Below are positions 35,201 through 45,200 of a DNA stretch of 64,000 nucleotides, in pieces. The notes below the pieces were generated by a model. That model saw only the letters and a list, made by a program, of their open reading frames with translations, did no database searches and was not told the origin of the DNA. Source of the DNA: Orthonyx spaldingii (Eukaryota; Chordata; Aves; Passeriformes; Orthonychidae); NCBI GenBank assembly GCA_013397795.1, contig VZTJ01003851.1:1-64000 (forward strand), read 5' to 3'. Position numbers and translations under genes: made by a program. The stretch's first letter is position 1, and each line of letters begins with the position of its first letter.

Positions 35201-37382
35201 AGGCAACGCTTATTTGAGAACTTGCGCATGTTACCTCATGCACCTGGTGTACAGATGCAGGCCATTCCTGAAGATGCTGTTCATGAAGACAGTGGAGATG
35301 AGGATGGAGAAGATCCAGACAAACGCATTTCTAGTAAGAAATAACTTTTCATGATAGAAAATGTCCATAGTCATTTTGGATTTACTTGTTCAGAACCTTA
35401 GTTGTAGTAGTGTGCGGTATTGAAAGACCAGCACTTTTGTTTCCTGAATAAAAAATTTTGCCTCTGGTCTGCCACTTTCAATGTTTTGAAGGTGGCATCT
35501 GTGTGCACATTTGAACCTTTTAAAGGGTCTAATGAGGTGCTGGAAGAGCTATGTGGTTTTGCATCTTATGGAACAGCCTGGCTGTTTCAAATCTATGATA
35601 GATACTTCAGAAGACTTCATGAACTTTAACTAAAGGAACAATATTTTACATTTTTTGTGACTAACAAAAGACAGAAGCTATGTTTCCCTGTGAGGTAAAG
35701 TGAGATACAGTGTGTAAGGGGAAAAAAAAGTCTTTTATTTGCTTTTTTGTTATGAGACAGAGATTTTCCATACTTGTGACACTACCCTCGACTTTTATTA
35801 CCATAACCCTTCCACGAACTTTGAGTTGTTCTTCAGCCGTAGCCAAGTGTTTCCTGCTTCCTTTAGTCTTTTTTGATGGTGATAGAATAATTCTATAACC
35901 TCTTATTAATGCACTGTCCATTTTCTGAACTGTTGAAACCATTATTTTTTCTCCTGTGATTTAGTTTTCAGTATTTGAAGTTTTATTTGATACATGTTTA
36001 AAATATTCCCACTCTCCCCCTGTGTTTCTGCAAAGCTATTTTTTGGAAGTTACTATGTGAGTCCCAGAGTATCTTGAAAGATAAGTGTTTTTAACTGTAA
36101 TTTAGTTTATCAGCATTAAATGATTATAGTATATTACTACTCATTCTTAATTTGATAGTTCTTTTTTATTAGGCCTATTGTAGTTGGACTTTTTGATTAA
36201 TTAATACCATAAATCTGAATCCTAGTTCGAGCATCTGATAAGCGCATAGCCTGTGATGAAGAATTTTCAGATTCTGAAGATGAAGGGGAAGGTGGACGAC
36301 GAAATGTTGCAGATCATAAGAAAGGAGCAAAGAAAGCCAGGATAGAGGAAGACAAAAAAGAGACTGAGGACAAAAAAGCAGGTAGGACTGTGGTGTGATG
36401 TCATCCTATATTTTAGAACTGCAAATGTCAGTCCTACCAGGAGACAGGTGTTTTATCTGTTAACAGTTAACTAGTTGTTGAGATGATATAATTTTTCCAT
36501 CATATTTAAATCACCTATTTTAAATTAATCAGTTTCAAGATACAGCTATTCAGACTAGTACAATATTTTCAGGCAAGGGTTATTGTTTCTTTCCTACAAG
36601 CTTGAAGACTTAGAGCCAGGGATTTGTATCACTTAATGAAAGTAGAGATGAAAAAATATACGTTGGGCAAAACATTTGTTCCTGTTTGCTTTTGTGGGGT
36701 GAGCCAACTAGTTTTCTCTGAAACAGAAACCGGCTAGGGTTCTGGGGACAGTCTTAATTCCAAGTACTCTTGATTTTTCGAAGAACTGGATACATCTCGA
36801 GCTCAGGGGAACTCCAGGTCTCATTACTGCATGCCATCATTATGGCCAGTCAAGAGAGACCTTGCCTTGAGGCATTCTGAATCACTTGGCATTGTGCCCA
36901 GATCACTCCTTTGGATGGATGCATTTAACACTGTACTTTAATATGTAACTAGTGACTACTTTTAAGAGCCGGTTTCCTCAGGCTAAAACTCTTTAAAAAA
37001 AAAAACAACTTGGTCATGCTCTTTACTTCTTTAGTATTATCAGGCTTTCTTGCATCTCTTGGTATATTTAAAATCTTGTGATTTTTCAGATGTTAAGGAG
37101 GAGGATAAAGCCAAGGACAGCAGTGGTGAAAAGACAGACGCCAAAGGGTAAACATTAGTTAATTAATAATGTAATCTTTTTGAAGAGTGTTTGTTAAGTC
37201 AGTACTTTATAATATTTTTCAATTCTATAGAGATCACTTTCAGTTCCTCATAATACAAAATATTTTAGAATCATGACTAGTAATTAAAAATTGCATTTCT
37301 AAATCAGTTAATTAAAAATTAAAACAACAGTTTGTTTTTGCCTTTGTACAGAGCAAAATCAGAACAGCTCAGCAACCCTTGA
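13701..37382 (+). CDS. HDAC2: Histone deacetylase 2, complete, 14 coding exons (gene span)
   Basis: Zinc-dependent class I lysine deacetylase that removes acetyl groups from core histones and other nuclear proteins; the family works as the catalytic subunit of the Sin3, NuRD and CoREST corepressors. The exons joined give 1,467 nt, 488 residues plus stop, the usual vertebrate length. Visible key residues are K32, R271 and R307 (inositol-phosphate contacts), H141/H142 (catalytic pair in GGLHHAKK), D177, H179 and D265 (zinc ligands), Y304 in GGGGYT (transition-state tyrosine), and C262 and C274 (known nitrosation sites). The deacetylase domain spans roughly 9-375. The Asp/Glu/Lys-rich tail keeps the casein-kinase-type serines S394, S422 and S424. 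The N-terminus MAYSQGGGKKK and C-terminus SEQLSNP identify HDAC2 rather than HDAC1. The start is supported by an in-frame TAG at 13,425 and no in-frame ATG between. All introns are GT-AG; no break or missing residue was found. Confidence 0.98.
13991..14016 (+). promoter_or_regulatory. G-quadruplex-capable G-runs at the start of intron 1
   Basis: Four runs of four or five G (13,991-13,994, 13,998-14,002, 14,004-14,008, 14,013-14,016) are separated by loops of one to four bases. This meets the usual sequence rule for a quadruplex on the non-template strand just downstream of the promoter. Folding is inferred. Confidence 0.55.
14150..14212. other. Assembly gap, 63 N
   Basis: A run of N is bordered by A-runs (14,139-14,149 and 14,213-14,220, then GAAGAAG). 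It sits inside the CpG island in HDAC2 intron 1 and does not touch an exon. It probably marks an unresolved A-rich homopolymer or microsatellite of unknown true length. Confidence 0.97.
15212..15273. repeat. Poly(T) tracts in intron 1
   Basis: T-runs of about 12 to 17 bases (15,212-15,223; 15,238-15,252; 15,257-15,273) with a few interruptions. Low complexity; nothing links it to an exon. Confidence 0.85.
21020..21132 (+). CDS. HDAC2: HDAC2 coding exon 2 (residues 18-55)
   Basis: The acceptor is gacag and the donor gtaagt. It encodes the second part of G18 through Y55, including GQGHPMKPHRIRMTH with K32, an inositol-phosphate contact in class I enzymes. The exon is 113 nt and ends at phase 0. 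Confidence 0.98.
21476..21593 (+). CDS. HDAC2: HDAC2 coding exon 3 (residues 56-95)
   Basis: The acceptor is atcag and the donor gtaagt. It encodes RPHKATAEEMTKYHS through QMQR and the first base of F95. Length 118 nt. The 343-bp intron before it holds nothing else recognisable. Confidence 0.98.
21594..22477 (+). other. HDAC2: HDAC2 intron 3 (884 bp)
   Basis: AT-rich intron without recognisable repeat or RNA gene. A purine-rich A/G patch lies at about 22,260-22,296. Donor gtaagt, acceptor tgcag. Confidence 0.9.
22478..22552 (+). CDS. HDAC2: HDAC2 coding exon 4 (residues 95-120)
   Basis: The acceptor is atgcag and the donor gtaagt. It encodes NVGEDCPVFDGLFEFCQ through GGSV and the first base of A120. 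It is the shortest internal exon of the catalytic domain (75 nt). Confidence 0.98.
22852..22990 (+). CDS. HDAC2: HDAC2 coding exon 5 (residues 120-166), catalytic histidines
   Basis: The acceptor is tttacag and the donor gtaagt. It contains [20 protein letters not shown]: H141 and H142 form the charge-relay pair, and the GF pair (G151, F152) lines the active-site channel in class I enzymes. The exon ends within codon K166. Confidence 0.98.
22991..24747 (+). other. HDAC2: HDAC2 intron 5 (1,757 bp)
   Basis: AT-rich intron. One stretch near 23,340-23,420 looks like the 3' end of a very old CR1/L3-type LINE (listed separately). Otherwise there is nothing beyond a short 11-base duplication near 24,019-24,040. 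Confidence 0.85.
23340..23420 (+). repeat. Candidate ancient CR1/L3-type LINE 3' relic
   Basis: The words 'gtgggctagatggatc', 'ctgacccc' and 'agggcagtcatagtctta' follow the order seen at the 3' ends of old amniote CR1-like LINEs (gggctagatgga... tctgaccc... ggcagt... tctta). It is heavily decayed; similarity is recognised by eye only. Confidence 0.4.
24748..24889 (+). CDS. HDAC2: HDAC2 coding exon 6 (residues 166-213), zinc ligands
   Basis: The acceptor is ttctag and the donor gtaagg. It encodes YHQRVLYIDIDIHHGDG with zinc ligands D177 and H179, and FHKYGEYFPGTGDLR including F211, which lines the active-site channel. It ends at phase 0. Confidence 0.98.
26221..26270. repeat. Poly(T) tract, 50 bases
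   Basis: Fifty uninterrupted T on the + strand, bounded by 'ggctagaa' and 'gttgttgg'. It is the longest homopolymer in the window. It could be a slippage-prone microsatellite or the reverse complement of a poly(A) tail belonging to something on the minus strand. Confidence 0.97.
26678..26962 (-). other. Unidentified minus-strand open frame in HDAC2 intron 6
   Basis: The frame is open from just below a stop at 26,963-26,965 to a stop at 26,678; an internal ATG at 26,915-26,917 gives 79 codons. The product is polar, with runs such as TDGAAITTSSFDTSFDPASN and MSKLDQLTKELQKQ, the latter helix-like. Composition resembles a real protein more than most chance frames here, but I recognise no family. 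Another frame stays open past its end (ADQTRQKEAAQYWPPEGTL), as a frameshifted coding remnant would. The T-tract at 26,221-26,270 lies where a poly(A) tail of a minus-strand retrocopy would be, about 400 bases downstream. Chance remains the simplest explanation. Confidence 0.15.
27300..27987 (+). repeat. CR1 LINE, sense, 3' part with terminal repeats
   Basis: It reads as the CR1 3' coding end and untranslated region: 'gaaggacctgggggtcctgg' near 27,360, 'atgaggaaaggttaatggag' near 27,632, 'tcatcaatgcttacaaatat' near 27,698, 'ggttggactagatgatctcc' near 27,925, ending with TTCTGTGG/TTCTGTGA repeats at about 27,971-27,987. It is 5' truncated and inserted in the same orientation as HDAC2. Many small deletions break any frame. 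Confidence 0.92.
29270..29362 (+). CDS. HDAC2: HDAC2 coding exon 7 (residues 214-244)
   Basis: The acceptor is cttgtag and the donor gtgagt. It encodes DIGAGKGKYYAVNFPMRDG through QIFKP, exactly 31 codons, phase 0 at both ends. FPMRDG and YGQIFKP match HDAC2 rather than HDAC1 wording. Confidence 0.98.
29449..29557 (+). CDS. HDAC2: HDAC2 coding exon 8 (residues 245-281), third zinc ligand
   Basis: Separated from exon 7 by only 86 bp, the smallest intron of the gene. It encodes LQCGADSLSGDRLGCF with zinc ligand D265, inositol-phosphate contact R271, and C262 and C274. The donor is gtaaac. Confidence 0.98.
29558..30987 (+). other. HDAC2: HDAC2 intron 8 (1,430 bp)
   Basis: AT-rich with T-rich patches near 30,295. 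No repeat, exon or RNA gene recognised. The reading frame runs on from exon 8 into this intron for some 70 codons before a stop, which is fortuitous. Confidence 0.88.
30988..31128 (+). CDS. HDAC2: HDAC2 coding exon 9 (residues 281-328), catalytic tyrosine
   Basis: The acceptor is gacag and the donor gtaaat. It encodes [20 protein letters not shown] with Y304, which stabilises the transition state, and R307, an inositol-phosphate contact. Confidence 0.98.
31129..32981 (+). other. HDAC2: HDAC2 intron 9 (1,853 bp)
   Basis: AT-rich intron with T-rich low complexity at about 32,110-32,135 and no recognisable repeat or gene. The acceptor is tttatag. Confidence 0.88.
32982..33090 (+). CDS. HDAC2: HDAC2 coding exon 10 (residues 328-364)
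   Basis: It encodes LPYNDYFEYFGPDFKLH and NMTNQNTPEYMEKIK; the Pro after NQNT and the Met in EYMEK are the HDAC2 form. The donor is gtaagt. Confidence 0.98.
33091..35202 (+). other. HDAC2: HDAC2 intron 10 (2,112 bp)
   Basis: AT-rich intron, donor gtaagt and acceptor ttgcag. No repeat, RNA gene or additional exon recognised. Confidence 0.88.
35203..35333 (+). CDS. HDAC2: HDAC2 coding exon 11 (residues 364-408)
   Basis: It encodes QRLFENLRMLPHAPGVQMQ and then the acidic EDSGDEDGEDPDKRIS. It closes the deacetylase domain and opens the tail. S394, a casein-kinase-type phosphosite in the family, is present. The donor is gtaaga. Confidence 0.98.
35334..36225 (+). other. HDAC2: HDAC2 intron 11 (892 bp)
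   Basis: AT-rich; nothing recognised. Donor gtaaga, acceptor cctag. Small open frames here have no family match. Confidence 0.88.
36226..36381 (+). CDS. HDAC2: HDAC2 coding exon 12 (residues 408-460)
   Basis: It encodes the regulatory tail: EEFSDSEDEGEGGRRN with S422 and S424, then a Lys/Glu-rich stretch (KKGAKKARIEEDKKETEDKK). The tail is disordered and charged; the basic segment is where nuclear import signals lie in the family. The donor is gtagga, the weakest of the set. Confidence 0.98.
36382..37089 (+). other. HDAC2: HDAC2 intron 12 (708 bp)
   Basis: AT-rich, with a short A-run near 36,993. Nothing recognised. Donor gtagga, acceptor tttcag. Confidence 0.88.
37090..37147 (+). CDS. HDAC2: HDAC2 coding exon 13 (residues 460-479)
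   Basis: A 58-nt exon encoding VKEEDKAKDSSGEKTDAK, a charged low-complexity part of the tail. The donor is gtaaac at 37,148. Confidence 0.97.
37352..37382 (+). CDS. HDAC2: HDAC2 coding exon 14, C-terminus and stop
   Basis: The acceptor is ttgtacag. The first base completes G479, then AKSEQLSNP and TGA at 37,380-37,382. SEQLSNP is the family-specific HDAC2 end. The 3' UTR starts immediately after. Confidence 0.97.
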
Positions 37383-37730
37383 GCAAAAGATAGCCTCTCA
37401 TCAGTTGCAGAACATAATACTAGAGTCGGAGAATACCCAAAAGGAGAAAAGTTTTCGTATGGAGAGAGACTGCTGATTTCATTTTGTACTATTTGGCATG
37501 GACTGTATTTATTTTCAAACGGCTTTGTTCTGTTTTTTGGCAAGTTGTATTGTGAGTTTTCTAATTATGAGGCAGAAATTCCTTTCTTCACCATGCTTTA
37601 TGTAATAGTATTTAAAATGGATGTGAGTTATTATGTTAAATGTCTAAACTGATCTATTAAAGTAATTTGCCTTTCCTGAGCTGATTTTACCTTTTTTGTA
37701 ATTTTATCTTTATTAAAAAAAAAAAAAAAT
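37383..37730 (+). other. HDAC2: HDAC2 proximal 3' UTR with candidate poly(A) signals
   Basis: AT-rich sequence after the stop. ATTAAA hexamers occur at 37,656-37,661 and 37,712-37,717, the second merging into an A-run of about 16 that is genomic. Canonical AATAAA appears further on at 37,954-37,959, 41,768-41,773 and 42,089-42,094, so longer 3' ends are possible. HDAC2 transcripts in other vertebrates have long 3' UTRs. The true end cannot be set from sequence alone. Confidence 0.55.
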
Positions 37731-38499
37731 TGTACTTGGTTGTCTTTTGTCCATCATTGAACTACAAAGAGGAAAAACTCTATATAAATTAGGCAGACTT
37801 GTACTTATCTATGAGCACCTAGTGAGTTTAAGTGGACGGCTGGTGAACATGCAAGTTGAACTGTGTTGCTTTCATTGACTCCACACATCCCAGCGGTTCC
37901 TGCATGAGTTTCAAACACAGGTGTGGGTATGCAAGTGAGATTGGAACAGGCTGAATAAACAGGTGAAGGGATGCTGGAATAATGTGATCATATGAACTCA
38001 CATCTTAATGTGAATGTTTAAAACTCTGCAGTCACATGCCTGGTTCTGTCCAAGAACCTTTCCCACCATCAGAATCTACCTGAAAAACTGATTCATTTGC
38101 TATCCATGAAATCAGTATATGGTCATCTTGCAAAGCTTGCAAGATAGCAAGTGAAAATTTGAATTTAACTTAAAACCCATTCCTATTTTTTTTCAACAAT
38201 GAGCAACATCAAACTTTCTCACCCTTAAAGAGAAAGGATTTTACTGCCTCCCCCCTTCATTGATTTATTAGTTCTGGTGCCTGAATTGAAGAGAGATGTC
38301 AGTGCCCCTATTCCCCATTTTCTTTCTCAATCTACAACAATTGTCTTACATGCTGATATTTAATGAAATGCATAAGCTTTAATATCAAGATTTCAGAGCT
38401 ATGAACACAAAAGTTAGGAGAACTGCACTGCTACTCAATCTTTTTTCTTTTTTTCAAATATAAATTTTTCTTGCCAGTTTTAAAACCTATTTTTTCTCT
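37731..38499. other. Downstream non-coding or distal 3' UTR
   Basis: AT-rich, no open frame of note. It may be transcribed if HDAC2 uses the AATAAA at 37,954 or a later signal. No repeat recognised before the CR1 at 38,500. Confidence 0.5.
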
Positions 38500-39235
38500 A
38501 CGGTTGTGGTATATGTTGATGTGCCTGATGCTCCCTATGCCACAGCTGGCCCTCCCAGCTGCCAGGGCACTGCAGCTTCACACTGAATCAGGAGCCCCAG
38601 GTCCCTTTCCATGGCACTGCTTTCCAGCCTCTCATTCTCCAGTCTGTCCACACCTCTAGAGTTGCCCCATCCCAGGTGCAGAATCCAGCTCTTTCCCTTG
38701 TTGAACCTCATATTGTTGCTGATTGCCCAGTCCTCTGATTTGTCGAGGTCTCCCTGCAGGGCCTCCCTGCCCTCGAGGGCATCAACAGCTCCTCCCAGTT
38801 TTGTATCATCTGTGACCTTGCTTTATCTGTTCCAGTCCAGCATCCAAGTCATTTATGGCGATGTTGAAGAGCTCAGGGCTGAGGATGGAGCCCTGTGGAA
38901 CCCCACTAGTGACAGGTCACCAGTCTGATGTCACCCCATTTGCTATAGCCCCTTGTGCTCGACCTGTGAGCCAGGTGCTCACCCATGGGATGATGTGTTT
39001 ATCCAGCTGCGTGCTGGACATTTTGTCCAAATGGATATTGTGAGAGACAGTATCAAAAGCTTTACTGAAATCCAAAAAAGATTACAGCAACTGGATCCCC
39101 TCGATCAACCAGATGGGTTACCTTGTTACAAAAAGGAATCAGGTTTGATAAACAGGACCTTCCTCCCATAAAGCTGTGCTGGCTGTGACCAATGACTGCG
39201 CTGTCTTTCAGATGTTTTTCAATATTGTGTGAGGA
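38500..39235 (-). repeat. CR1 LINE fragment, ORF2 reverse-transcriptase region, dead
   Basis: Read on the minus strand, this encodes CR1 ORF2 reverse transcriptase in pieces: LDFSKAFDTVSH-like text near 39,040-39,080, TSGVPQGSILSPELFNIAIN around 38,857-38,920, and a V-T-D-D-T-K box whose paired Asp codons lie at 38,805-38,810. The order on the minus strand matches the family. Substitutions and small indels break the frame, and both ends are truncated. Plus-strand open frames across it are shadows. Confidence 0.92.
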
Positions 39236-42200
39236 GAAAAGTTTTGTTTTCTTAATACCTTTTTAGTATATGCTTTGTTTTTTTGTTTCTTTTTTTTAGT
39301 CTTTGATGTCATTCTGAACATTTAATTTGGATGCTTGGGTAAACTTAATAAGGGTTAGACTCTTAAACATGTAGAGAGAGATAACAATGGCTTTTTCAAC
39401 ACCCCTGTACTTGTGCTATGTTCTTTCTTCCAGGAAAGTACCCCTAAGACTGCCATTAGGATTTGTCTGACTCTATTGAAAAATCACATTTAAATTTTGG
39501 CTGCAGTTTGGTGTAGCTGACAGGTGATTTCCTGTTATTTGCATGATAATATTTTAAAGTACATTTGCGCAGCGATTTAAGTATTATGCTAACTTGTTCT
39601 TATATATGTCTACAGAGAAGACTTACAATTCAGTTCTACAAAGAGTAGTATGAACTCTTAATTGCCTGCTTCAAGTGTTTGTTGCCTTTTTGTCTGAAGT
39701 TTAGAAAGGATGGCAATTCTCTGTCATTTAAGATGCTGTCAATTTTAAATAATTTGTGGATTAATTGCTGGTTCTGTTGGAAATGAAGACTAAGTATGAG
39801 AGTAGAATTAGTGGACTGAAATACAGTATTTAAGAGGACAAACTAGTGGGGGGTTTTATATGAATTAGACTGTTGCTGGCAGTGGACTATGACATGTTTC
39901 TGCTTGACTGAGAACCTCTTCAGTAATACCCATGTGATGAAGTGTAGCTTCTTTGTTTCATTTGAATGGAGATAGGTAAGGTGTTTATACTGTAGGACCA
40001 TGACCTGGCCAAATGGTCTGTTTGCCTTCCTCTAGTCTTGTTACTTCTCAACTCACTTTTTCAAAAAAAAAAACCCGAAGAAAGAAACCAAAAAACCCAA
40101 AATGCACACACAAAACAAACAAAACCAAACACACTGCTCTGCCTCAAAAAAACCCCAAATGCAACCAACTAAAAAAATCCAACCCACTCCAAGAGGAAAG
40201 GTGTTTCACTCAATATTTTGAACATCCCTTCTGCAGCCTTTGTGTGCTGTAAACAGTTCATGGTCTGTGCCTGACCTCTGTGAGGACTGGGGAGGAATGT
40301 TTGGGCAGGGGATTGGATGGTTGCTGTGAAAATTAACTTACTTAATTTTTCAGTGAATCATATATGCCCTCTTAGAGCACCTGGAACTTCAGAGATGTTT
40401 TTTGTGATCTGAACAGTCTTGAGGAGGAATTGCTGCATTTTTCTTTTCATGGTTGAACCATGGATTCAGAGACAAGTACTTGCCTTTCCACAGATCTTCT
40501 TCAAAATGAACTTTGAATTGTGGCCAAAAAGGTTGCATTTGTAATATGGTTTGCTTTTGTGCATTTGCAAGACCCACAGAAAATACGTTTCATGTGCTTG
40601 CAGTTTCCCATTCTTTCAATGAATTGCATTTTGGGAACATGAGTTTGTGTGTGGAGAGGAAAAAATCTGAAAGGGAATTTATAATTTCTTTTGTTCAGAG
40701 CATAGAATTGCTTGCTTCTGTACATATATATGCTTGTGGTTAAAGATGGCTGATGTGGCTGCTCTTAGCCAGGTTTTCAGTGTGATTTAGAAATCTGTAA
40801 ATAGAACCGTATTAGAAAGGATTATTATTTATGGTCAATAGATGTTGCAAACATACAGCCTGTAAAATAATATCCAGACTACAGCAGCAAAAATAGTACC
40901 TATTATCAATATAGTTACCAACCATGGGATGTTTTTTGTTTTTTGGGGTTTTTAAAGAGTAATTTGTAATAATTATCTATTTGTGAGGTGAAGACATAGA
41001 ACATGGAGACTAATGTGTGACCATATTTGGTCATATTATAATTCACTCCAAATGTTTGAAAGTTGACTTCAACAAATAGAATTGTAAATGCAAATGTAGA
41101 CATCTGTTCTTGGGTATGGTTGAAGCACGGGCATGAATGATGTATTTGCAGAGGGAGGGGATTTGGTGAACTGCAGCCATCACCCTTGTTTCAACAGCAC
41201 TACCAAATATGTTCTTTGTTCCCCATTCCATGGCAAGAGAATAGCTGCAGTCCCTTCCCCCTCTGTGGCTGTGTCTTGATTTAACCAGTCATTTTTTAAG
41301 TGAGATAATTTTACACTTTTAAAGATGTTTCTTTAGCTAACTGAAAATATGAATGGATGCACCCATTTGAAAACATTTTCTTCTAAGTCACAGATTTTCA
41401 ACTTTTTGCTAGAAAAAAGAATCCTTCAGGATCTTTATATCTTTTTCTGTCTCACTTGTGTCAGTTTGTTTAGTCATATCACCTTGGTAAGACTACACGC
41501 AACAGGGAATTTTATGAGCTTATTTTTTAAAAAGGTGATATACCACACTCAGCAGTAAATTTAGTGAAGTGTTCAATTCTTTTCAACTTACCTTAGAGAA
41601 TACCTTATCTTTGAAATGGCGTTCGTTGTAGACAGATGACCTGGTAAAACAAGCTATTTAAGCTGGATACCAGCAGACAGAAATAAAGAATAACTTCCTA
41701 GGTTAGAAACTTGTATTAATAACAGTCTAGTCCTAATGTTTTCCATGGTCATATTGCCAGAAGTAGAAATAAAAAAAACCCCTAACCAATCAACTAACCA
41801 AAAAAACCACAAAAGAACACAAAATCAAAAAACCCCTAAAAAAAGGAAAGAAAAGAAAAAAGCTGTGGGCAATCTTTAAGTAATTCCATGTTGCATTCAC
41901 CAAACTATCTCCACATGGGTAATGCATATACTGAATTGCTCTTTGTTTTTTAAATCTATTTTTAAAACTTTTTTTATGTGATGCTCTTTTAGCAATATTT
42001 GATTCCATAAAATGCCCAGAGACTTAGCTGGTGGAGGAAAAAAATCTATATCATTGCAGATTGTATCGTGCTGCTGTATTAAGCCTAGAATAAAATTGAC
42101 TCAGTATTTTAAAAGCAGTCTTTTATTTTTCAGGCTAGTGAGCAACTGAAGACAGACAGATCGACATTTGGGCTTGAAGTGGAGGGAAGATCAGAGTGAG

Positions 42201-45200
42201 TGAGAAGGGTTATGAGTCAGAAAGCCATGCTGTTGTGTGCCTGACTGAGACCTCATTGGGTCAGGAAGGTTTTCAAATACAATAGCAACATACTTCTGAA
42301 GTTTCTACTTAATGCCTTTCTGTGGAGAATGAAATTATGAGGGAAATTTCTGACAGCTCAGATTGGAAGAACAATACTTAAACACCATGGATTTTTAAAT
42401 GGAACCTTTCTGTGCTAACAGTCTTCGCGTTAACCTTTTCATTATGTGAGTGAAAGGGCCATGCCTCCCTACTTACTGTGCAGGGTTTTTGTGTTGTTTC
42501 CCTTCCCTCACTCCTCCCCTTCCCCCGCTATTTTTGGCAGTGCTTTTTCATTCCCTGTTCAGTGAGTGGTAACACCAAAGGAATCCATGAATAGTGCTTC
42601 TGTAACTGCAGATACATATGTTACCAGTCCAAAAAATCATTCTATGCATCTGAACATCAAAAATCTAGACGCTCTCCTTTTTTCTTTTTTTTTTTTCCCT
42701 AAAGAAAAAAGCAGAATATTTCTATAATTGCCCTGCAGAATTTTACATGCTTCTTCCACCTAGAGAGAAACATTAAAACCAGTAAAGATGGTACATTTTC
42801 CTCAAACCAGGTGTTGGTGTAAACCACTGGCAATGTGGGAACAATACATAAATTCTCAGTCTCTCTATCCATAACCAGCAGGAGTCCGTGACACCATGCA
42901 CCCACAGAGCACAAAAAAACCAGTCAGAGCTTGGTAATTTGCAGAAGTAAGGACTTATGCTTGCCTTATGTGATGAAGAAGCACCCCAGCAAGGCTGTGC
43001 TGCTCTGCAGCCCCAGTGATGGTCTCCTGTATGTGGTACCTATAAAAGCACTTGCTCATCTTTCAGAAGCAGTCCAGGTCTCTGTTCAGCTTCATTTAGA
43101 CTTTCTCTTGTTCACTCTTCACAGGCAGATGTTACTTAGCCTGGACTGCATTTGCGGATCATTTCTAAGGCTCACATAACCTCTGAAACTTACTTAGTTT
43201 GGAAACCATTCTTAATGCCTCTGTCTAAAGCTATGTTTGCTGTATCAGAGGGAAATAGGCTTGGAGAAAGAAAAAAATCCAACCCCTGATATCTGTAAAT
43301 CTGACAAAAATGTTTTCTGTTCTGTTTACCTTACTAGTATTTCCTGTTCTCAGATGGATGGTGCCTTAAGTCTTAAAATATTAGTTAAATTCAAGATATG
43401 AGTTATTTTGAGTTCCTAAACTGAAAGAGCTGTTTGAGACTTGATGTTGAGAGGCAGATGAACAGCATTTCTGCAAATCAGCACCTCCAAATTAAAGTTA
43501 CTATGGAGAGCCTGACATCTTGTAGTTTCTAAATTGATGAACTGAAATTTTGGAGCATGCGTTAAGCCTTTACGTGACAGCAACAATGATTACTTACTAC
43601 ATACACGCCTATCAATGTTCCTCTACATGACATGAAAATTTCTATTTTTAATATTAAGACTATTTCCAGCTTCGGTAGAGGTTTGTTGTTTGTTTTCTTT
43701 CCTCAGATTGCTAAGCTATCTCCTGAAGGCAAGTGAGGAGAATTGCAGTGCAGGCGTTGGCATGTCCCCACAGGGTTCATTGTCAGTGTGTGCTGAGCAT
43801 GCCTAGGCACGCTACAAGGGAGCAGCAGTGCATGATACCATGGCTGCTTTGGCTCTTTGAAGCCCAGAGTGATACAAACCCTGACGAATGGTTGGCGTAG
43901 CTCCTGCAGGGACAAGTGTGGAGACAGATCGCAAATAAAGGCGCGTCTCTTTTAACACGCTGGCTTGAAACCACTTTGCTCAGCTTTCAGCAACAGTCTT
44001 GCCAGGACAGAGTTCAGCTCAGGTTTAATTTAAAATTAGGTCTCAGGTAGGTTGAGCTGGTGTATAAGTGAAACAATGATCGCCAAATGCATTCAGTGCT
44101 GGCTGAAAGCATTCCAGCAGCAGGGCATTGAACTCTAATGTTTAAAGACTGGAACAGTTAATTCAGTTAAGGCTGAGTTATACATGACAGAAAGGAAATA
44201 GAAAGGAAATCTTGCTGTCGCTGGTCTTATCAGAGGGTGCAACAATGGGACTTTCACTTTTAGTCCTGGAGACCTCGCCTTACCAGAGTTGCCTCCTTCT
44301 CCCCCACAGAAATCTCATCTCTGCTTGCCTAAAAACAAGCAGGTCCTGCCTGTATAGGCCCAACCGTGGGATTTCCTGGCTACCAGGAGTACACAACCCT
44401 TCAAGAAGGGCCTTCCTAAAGGTGTTTACAGAGTTTCAGCTGTTTCATGTTAGTGAGGGCACACTCCTCTGTTCCCTTTATTTTGGTGGATCACTTCTCT
44501 TTATGGGGAAGAGAGCAGCTTAGTTCTGTGTGTAGTTCATGTGCTGTTCGAGCTTGGGACACGAGCAGTGTTTTGAGCCCAACCAGAACCTGAAGTCATT
44601 TCTGGGAAGCATGAACAGCTGCCTCTGAGGGGGTGGGAGCCAGCAAAAGAGGAATCAGGGGCTCCACCTCTTCCCTCCTCCCTGTGCAGGAAGTTATATG
44701 GGAGGTTGTCACCCTGGTGGGGACACTGCCCTCCAGGACAAACAGAGGAGGTATGACCTCAGTCAGCTCTGCTCTTTTGCAATGAAATGCCGTAAACAAG
44801 GGCTGCCTGCATGTGATAGTTCTTTGTTAATCTAAACATAGCTAATATAAAAGATGTGCAAGGCCCTAGAGAAACTGTTCAGCAAAACAACAGAGCCGAA
44901 AGCCTCATTACTGAGCACTTAACTAACATGCTTCTGATTTCTTTGAAAAGAAGTTCAGAAAACATGTGGTAAAATCCTGCAGCCTTTTTCCTGAACTCCT
45001 GAATGGTCATTAAAATCACTGTTGCCCTGTTTAAGGAATTTCAAGTGTGTTTCTTAAGGCTAAAATGTGTTCAGAGTATCCCCATCTCACCCTGCTGGAA
45101 TAAGATCCCAGTCTCAGACTCTGAGAGCATGGGATGAGTTTTCGTCTCCATAGTGTCAGCTCAAGCACTGTTTTCTTTATTTTTGCTTTTTTTCTTGCCC

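Noticed and set aside
38471..39171. Plus-strand open frames of 62-105 codons
   Set aside because: They are the complement of the minus-strand CR1 reverse-transcriptase relic.
40062..41860. A/C-rich segments with AAAACCCC-like words as telomeric or SINE-tail remnants
   Set aside because: They are irregular low-complexity sequence, not ordered telomere repeats, with no SINE body or target-site duplication visible; similar patches occur elsewhere in the window.
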